Assembly: GCA_002368805.1 (NCBI GenBank) | Contig: DFFH01000046.1 | Location: 1 to 7,500 of the forward strand | Origin: Mageeibacillus sp. UBA3781 | GTDB taxonomy: Bacteria > Bacillota > Clostridia > Saccharofermentanales > Saccharofermentanaceae | DNA length: 7,500 nt | Direction: 5' to 3' | Part shown: positions 5,395 to 7,500 of the stretch, piece after piece | How the letters are laid out: every line of letters starts with the position of its first letter | How positions within the stretch are numbered: position 1 is the first letter of the stretch | Program-made: the position numbers and the translations under genes | The notes under the pieces: generated by a model | Database searches by the model: none | Told to the model about the DNA's origin: nothing | Seen by the model: the letters and a program-made list of their open reading frames with translations, nothing else

Positions 5395-5949
5395 TTGAGA
5401 GAATTATCACTTCATATTCTGGATATCCTGACTAATTCCACGAGAGCCGGTGCTTCACTGGTGACTCTCAGAATCAACATGATATCGAAAGAAGACCGTC
5501 TGGTGATCTCATTTATAGATAACGGATGCGGGATGAGTGATGAGTTCGTTGAAAAGGTCACAGATCCTTTTGCCACCACAAGAAGTACTCGTAAAGTCGG
5601 ACTGGGTATTCCGCTTCTTAAGGAACTGTGCGAGCTTACGGGCGGCAGCCTGGAGATCAAAAGCAAGCTAGGTGAGGGAACTGAGGTCACTGCGACACTC
5701 GTACCTTCGTCGATCGATTGCCTTCCTTTGGGAGATGTGGGAGAGTCTCTGGCGGCTTTGGTCGGATCCTGTGAGAAGACCTGCGATTTTGTCGTGATCT
5801 TCGAACACGATGTAAACGGACAGTCTGTTATAGATACCCGTGAGATCAAGGAAAAGCTCGACGGGATGTCCCTGCAGGAACCGGAGATATATTTGTTTTT
5901 GTGTGATTATTATCGCGAACAACAAGAATTAATACTTGGAGGTTTATAA
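5395..5949 (+). CDS. GHKL-type ATPase (histidine-kinase-like ATP-binding protein)
   Basis: A 184-residue protein starting at TTG. It has the histidine-kinase-type ATP-binding fold: N box LDILTNSTRAGAS (Asn14), G1 box DNGCGM (Asp42), F-like segment DPFATTRSTRK at 57-67, and G2 box VGLGIPLL (Gly69, Gly71) followed by GGSLEIKSKLGEGTEV. The phosphoacceptor His/dimerisation domain and any sensor region of a true histidine kinase are absent. About 70 C-terminal residues after the ATPase core, with a conserved-looking VIDTREIKEKL, form a family-specific tail. Such proteins recur beside HndB/NuoE-like genes in hydrogenase clusters. ATP binding is expected; the target is unknown. It is distinct from the shorter RsbW-like ATPase at 2370-2792. 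Its 3' end holds the GGAGG of the ferredoxin gene, two bp away. Confidence 0.88.
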   Translation: MRELSLHILDILTNSTRAGASLVTLRINMISKEDRLVISFIDNGCGMSDEFVEKVTDPFATTRSTRKVGLGIPLLKELCELTGGSLEIKSKLGEGTEVTATLVPSSIDCLPLGDVGESLAALVGSCEKTCDFVVIFEHDVNGQSVIDTREIKEKLDGMSLQEPEIYLFLCDYYREQQELILGGL

Positions 5950-5951
5950 GT

Positions 5952-6317
5952 ATGAAATCATTAGCAGAACTCGAAGCAATCAAGAACAAGGCGAAGTCCG
6001 ACATGTCCGCAAGATCCGAAGCCGGCAAGCGTATCGTAGTCGGTATGGCTACATGCGGTATCGCAGCTGGTGCACGTCCGGTTATGACAGCGATCGTTGA
6101 AGAGCTCAAGACCCGTGGTATCGAGGATGTTGCCGTTACAATGACAGGCTGCATTGGTCTTTGCAAGTACGAGCCGATCGTTGAAGTTATTGACGCAGAC
6201 GGTTCTAAGGTTACATATATCAAGATGGATCCGAACAAGGCAAAGCGTATGGTTGCCGAGCACATCGTAAACGGACAGGTTTGTGAAGATCTGACGATCG
6301 CAACAGCTAATCTGTAA
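5952..6317 (+). CDS. Thioredoxin-like (2Fe-2S) ferredoxin, HndB type
   Basis: A 121-residue protein resembling HndB, the small thioredoxin-fold ferredoxin subunit of NADP-reducing/electron-bifurcating hydrogenases. The first 30 or so residues are a charged helix. TCGIAAGARPVM at 34-45 (Cys35) and TGCIGLCKYEPIVEV at 65-79 (Cys67, Cys71) are the Fe-S segments. Only three cysteines occur at ligand positions, against four in NuoE-type C-x4-C...C-x3-C proteins, so cluster binding may need another ligand or a partner. GGAGG at 5938-5942 is well placed for ATG 5952. Codon choice (GTT, CGT, AAG, AAC, GTA) is much more biased than in the upstream genes, which suggests strong expression. The usual partners (NuoE-like, NuoF-like, HydA) do not follow. 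Its partner is therefore elsewhere in the genome, or it serves the sensor module (inference). Confidence 0.87.
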   Translation: MKSLAELEAIKNKAKSDMSARSEAGKRIVVGMATCGIAAGARPVMTAIVEELKTRGIEDVAVTMTGCIGLCKYEPIVEVIDADGSKVTYIKMDPNKAKRMVAEHIVNGQVCEDLTIATANL

Positions 6318-6337
6318 GTTCGGGGAAGAGGAAAGTT

Positions 6338-7081
6338 ATGATCCTCTCAAAACCATTTTCATCGTTTCAAATTGACTCTCTAAGCAAAAGGTGGGCAGCA
6401 GTGCTGCTCCTCCTTTTTGCATGGGGAGTTTCTTTTGCTTTCTTACAGTTTCCGCCCGGAGACCCTGACTTTTCCCAGTTTATCTACTGGTCTGAAGATC
6501 TCGCCGACGCGAAAGACTTTGTTGCTTACTACAACGCTCATCCGCTTCGGACTGTTCTGACTGCGGGCAATCTTATTTATCTGGGCTCATTCCTTCTTTA
6601 TCTTGCCGGTATGCATCTCATCGGCCTTTTTTACTTTACTCTGTTTGTCTGTGATGCGAGAAAAGTACCGTTGGAAAGAGCACCGAAGATCTTCTTTACG
6701 CGCATCTGGTGGCTGATCCTGTATTCGGCGACACTCATGATCCCCGGTCTTATCGGATTTGCCGTTTTCCCGTATCTGTACCTGTTTGCGATACCGGCTT
6801 TCTATGTAAGGTCAGGTCTGGTACTGTTTGACAAGCAGGACGTTTATAAGGCGACCTTGATCAGCGCAGCAAAGACACGTGGGCATAAATTCTCCATATT
6901 TCTGGAACTGGTGATGATTTCGATGGTCTATACGGTGATCCATTACATCATTTCCGTCACTCTTGCTTCCGGGTCCACGGGCATATTCCTCGTAGAGAGC
7001 TTCCTTCGCAGTTTTATCTGCCTTGCTATCTTCAGAAATATGGGTATGCTGTTCCATATGGTCACGGCTTTGGACAAGTAA
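6338..7081 (+). CDS. Polytopic membrane protein, function unknown
   Basis: A 247-residue hydrophobic protein that I do not recognise. Predicted membrane segments by eye are about residues 19-38, 74-104 (probably two), 122-158 (probably two), 186-209 and 214-240, so five to seven helices. A loop of about 30 residues (40-70), rich in Asp, Phe and Tyr, follows the first helix. Near 158-182 a charged stretch, RSGLVLFDKQDVYKATLISAAKTRGHK, links two helices. It is faintly reminiscent of a loop in bacterial multi-pass membrane families of the YciC/GPDPase-membrane-domain kind, too weak to name. ATG 6338 follows AAGAGGAAAG, 20 bp after the ferredoxin gene, so co-transcription is likely. No signal peptide or cysteine motif is apparent. 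A terminator-like hairpin sits inside its first 30 codons. Confidence 0.75.
   Translation: MILSKPFSSFQIDSLSKRWAAVLLLLFAWGVSFAFLQFPPGDPDFSQFIYWSEDLADAKDFVAYYNAHPLRTVLTAGNLIYLGSFLLYLAGMHLIGLFYFTLFVCDARKVPLERAPKIFFTRIWWLILYSATLMIPGLIGFAVFPYLYLFAIPAFYVRSGLVLFDKQDVYKATLISAAKTRGHKFSIFLELVMISMVYTVIHYIISVTLASGSTGIFLVESFLRSFICLAIFRNMGMLFHMVTALDK
6386..6418 (+). terminator. Terminator-like hairpin inside the start of the membrane-protein gene
   Basis: An A-tract (6386-6389) is followed by a stem whose core is GGGCAGC (6393-6399) paired with GCTGCTC (6403-6409) including one G-U, around a 3-nt loop. It extends imperfectly to about 6390/6412, and TTTTT follows at 6414-6418. This has the shape of an intrinsic terminator but lies in coding sequence (about codons 17-27). 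It could attenuate transcription between the ferredoxin and membrane-protein genes, or be a by-product of the AAVLLLLF membrane helix. Confidence 0.3.
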
Positions 7082-7117
7082 TAATTTTCATTTGAACTCA
7101 TCATTTGGCAATATGCC

Positions 7118-7140
7118 CCTATTATTTTGTATTTAATAGG
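7118..7140 (+). terminator. Weak terminator-like hairpin after the membrane-protein gene
   Basis: CCTATTA (7118-7124) and TAATAGG (7134-7140) are exact inverted repeats around a 9-nt loop, 36 bp after the stop codon. The following TATCTTTGTT is only moderately T-rich and the stem is AT-rich, so termination would be weak. The same arms recur in the promoter downstream, so it may be an operator instead. Confidence 0.35.
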
Positions 7141-7169
7141 TATCTTTGTTGATTTCATGAATTGAAATT

Positions 7170-7199
7170 TTGACATAGATTCCCTATTATTGTTATGTT
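7170..7199 (+). promoter_or_regulatory. Promoter of the malic enzyme gene
   Basis: A perfect TTGACA at 7170-7175 and TATGTT at 7194-7199 are separated by 18 bp, with a TGn extension (7191-7193) in front of the -10. Transcription would start near 7206 and give a leader of about 23 nt carrying TGGAGG at 7215-7220. A copy of the CCCTATTATT repeat occupies the spacer. Confidence 0.68.
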
Positions 7200-7228
7200 C
7201 TAGAAAATCACTAGTGGAGGATTGAATT

Positions 7229-7500
7229 ATGGATATTAAACAAGAAGCCATTCAGAAGCATGCTGAGTGGAAAGGTAAAATCGAAGTCATCACACGTGCT
7301 CCTGTTGCTTCCAAGCACGATCTGTCTGTAGCTTATACACCTGGTGTTGCTGAGCCGTGTCTCGAGATCTCCAAGGATGTCGATCTCTCCTACAAATATA
7401 CACGCCGTCACAACCTCGTAGCTGTTGTTACTGATGGTACAGCAGTTCTCGGTCTGGGTGATATCGGACCGGAAGCAGGTATGCCTGTTATGGAAGGTAA
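7229..7500 (+). CDS. Malic enzyme (oxaloacetate-decarboxylating malate dehydrogenase), N-terminal part
   Basis: The window holds about 90 N-terminal codons of a gene that continues past the right edge. The product oxidatively decarboxylates malate to pyruvate and CO2 using NAD(P)+. Family landmarks are VAYTPGVAEPC at about 35-45, with the Tyr expected to be the catalytic acid, and NLVAVVTDGTAVLGLGDIGPEAGMPVMEG at about 62-90, the strongly conserved malic-domain block. ATG 7229 follows TGGAGG at 7215-7220 with eight nucleotides of spacing. Codon usage is strongly biased (GTT, GGT, GCT, CGT), like the ferredoxin gene, consistent with high expression in fermentative metabolism. The cofactor-binding domain lies outside, so NAD versus NADP preference cannot be judged. 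It has its own promoter and is probably not part of the sensor operon. Confidence 0.95.
   Translation, partial: MDIKQEAIQKHAEWKGKIEVITRAPVASKHDLSVAYTPGVAEPCLEISKDVDLSYKYTRRHNLVAVVTDGTAVLGLGDIGPEAGMPVMEG

Noticed and set aside
5412..6265. Minus-strand open frames across the second ATPase and ferredoxin genes
   Set aside because: They are complements of conserved coding regions and have Ser/Thr/Ile-rich low-information translations.
1..7500. CRISPR arrays, tRNA/rRNA genes, insertion sequences, toxin-antitoxin or phage genes
   Set aside because: I looked for repeated units, tRNA-like cloverleaf sequences, transposase motifs and paired small genes and saw none.

Overview
The window looks like a chromosomal segment of an anaerobic, fermentative Firmicute of the class Clostridia (inference). 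The reasons are AGGAGG-type ribosome binding sites throughout, a mixture of ATG, GTG and TTG starts, moderate GC with AT-rich intergenic promoters, and a gene set built around [FeFe]-hydrogenase-related proteins. No plasmid, phage, transposon, RNA gene or CRISPR signal was seen.

Layout. (1) 1-1799, minus strand: a long glutamine synthetase, whose C-terminus runs off the left edge. It reads from an extended -10 promoter at about 1834-1842. (2) 1800-2016: a divergent, AT-rich intergenic region. It holds the promoter for the rightward operon, with a near-perfect 20-bp palindrome lying over its -10 box. (3) 2017-6317, plus strand: a tightly packed seven-gene cluster in the order DRTGG-domain protein, RsbW-like ATPase, [FeFe]-hydrogenase-like protein, second DRTGG-domain protein, PHP-domain phosphoesterase, second GHKL ATPase, and thioredoxin-like ferredoxin (HndB type). 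A probable internal promoter sits at the PHP/ATPase junction. (4) 6338-7081: an unrecognised polytopic membrane protein, 20 bp behind the ferredoxin gene. (5) 7082-7228: a weak terminator-like hairpin and a good promoter. (6) 7229 to the right edge: the N-terminus of a malic enzyme.

How the genes may work together. Comparable sets of small proteins (DRTGG, anti-sigma-type ATPase, PHP, HATPase, HndB-like ferredoxin) are known next to electron-bifurcating HydABC/HndABCD hydrogenases in Clostridia and Thermotogae. The hydrogenase-like protein here keeps the four H-cluster cysteines and the accessory Fe-S motifs. It has lost the proton-relay cysteine and other active-site residues, which is the pattern of putative H2-sensing rather than H2-producing enzymes. 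The NuoE- and NuoF-like and catalytic HydA subunits are absent: the cluster ends after the HndB-like gene and goes into an unrelated membrane protein. The best reading is a stand-alone redox or H2-sensing module with two ATPase/kinase-like proteins, a phosphoesterase and two small DRTGG regulators. Its output is unknown.
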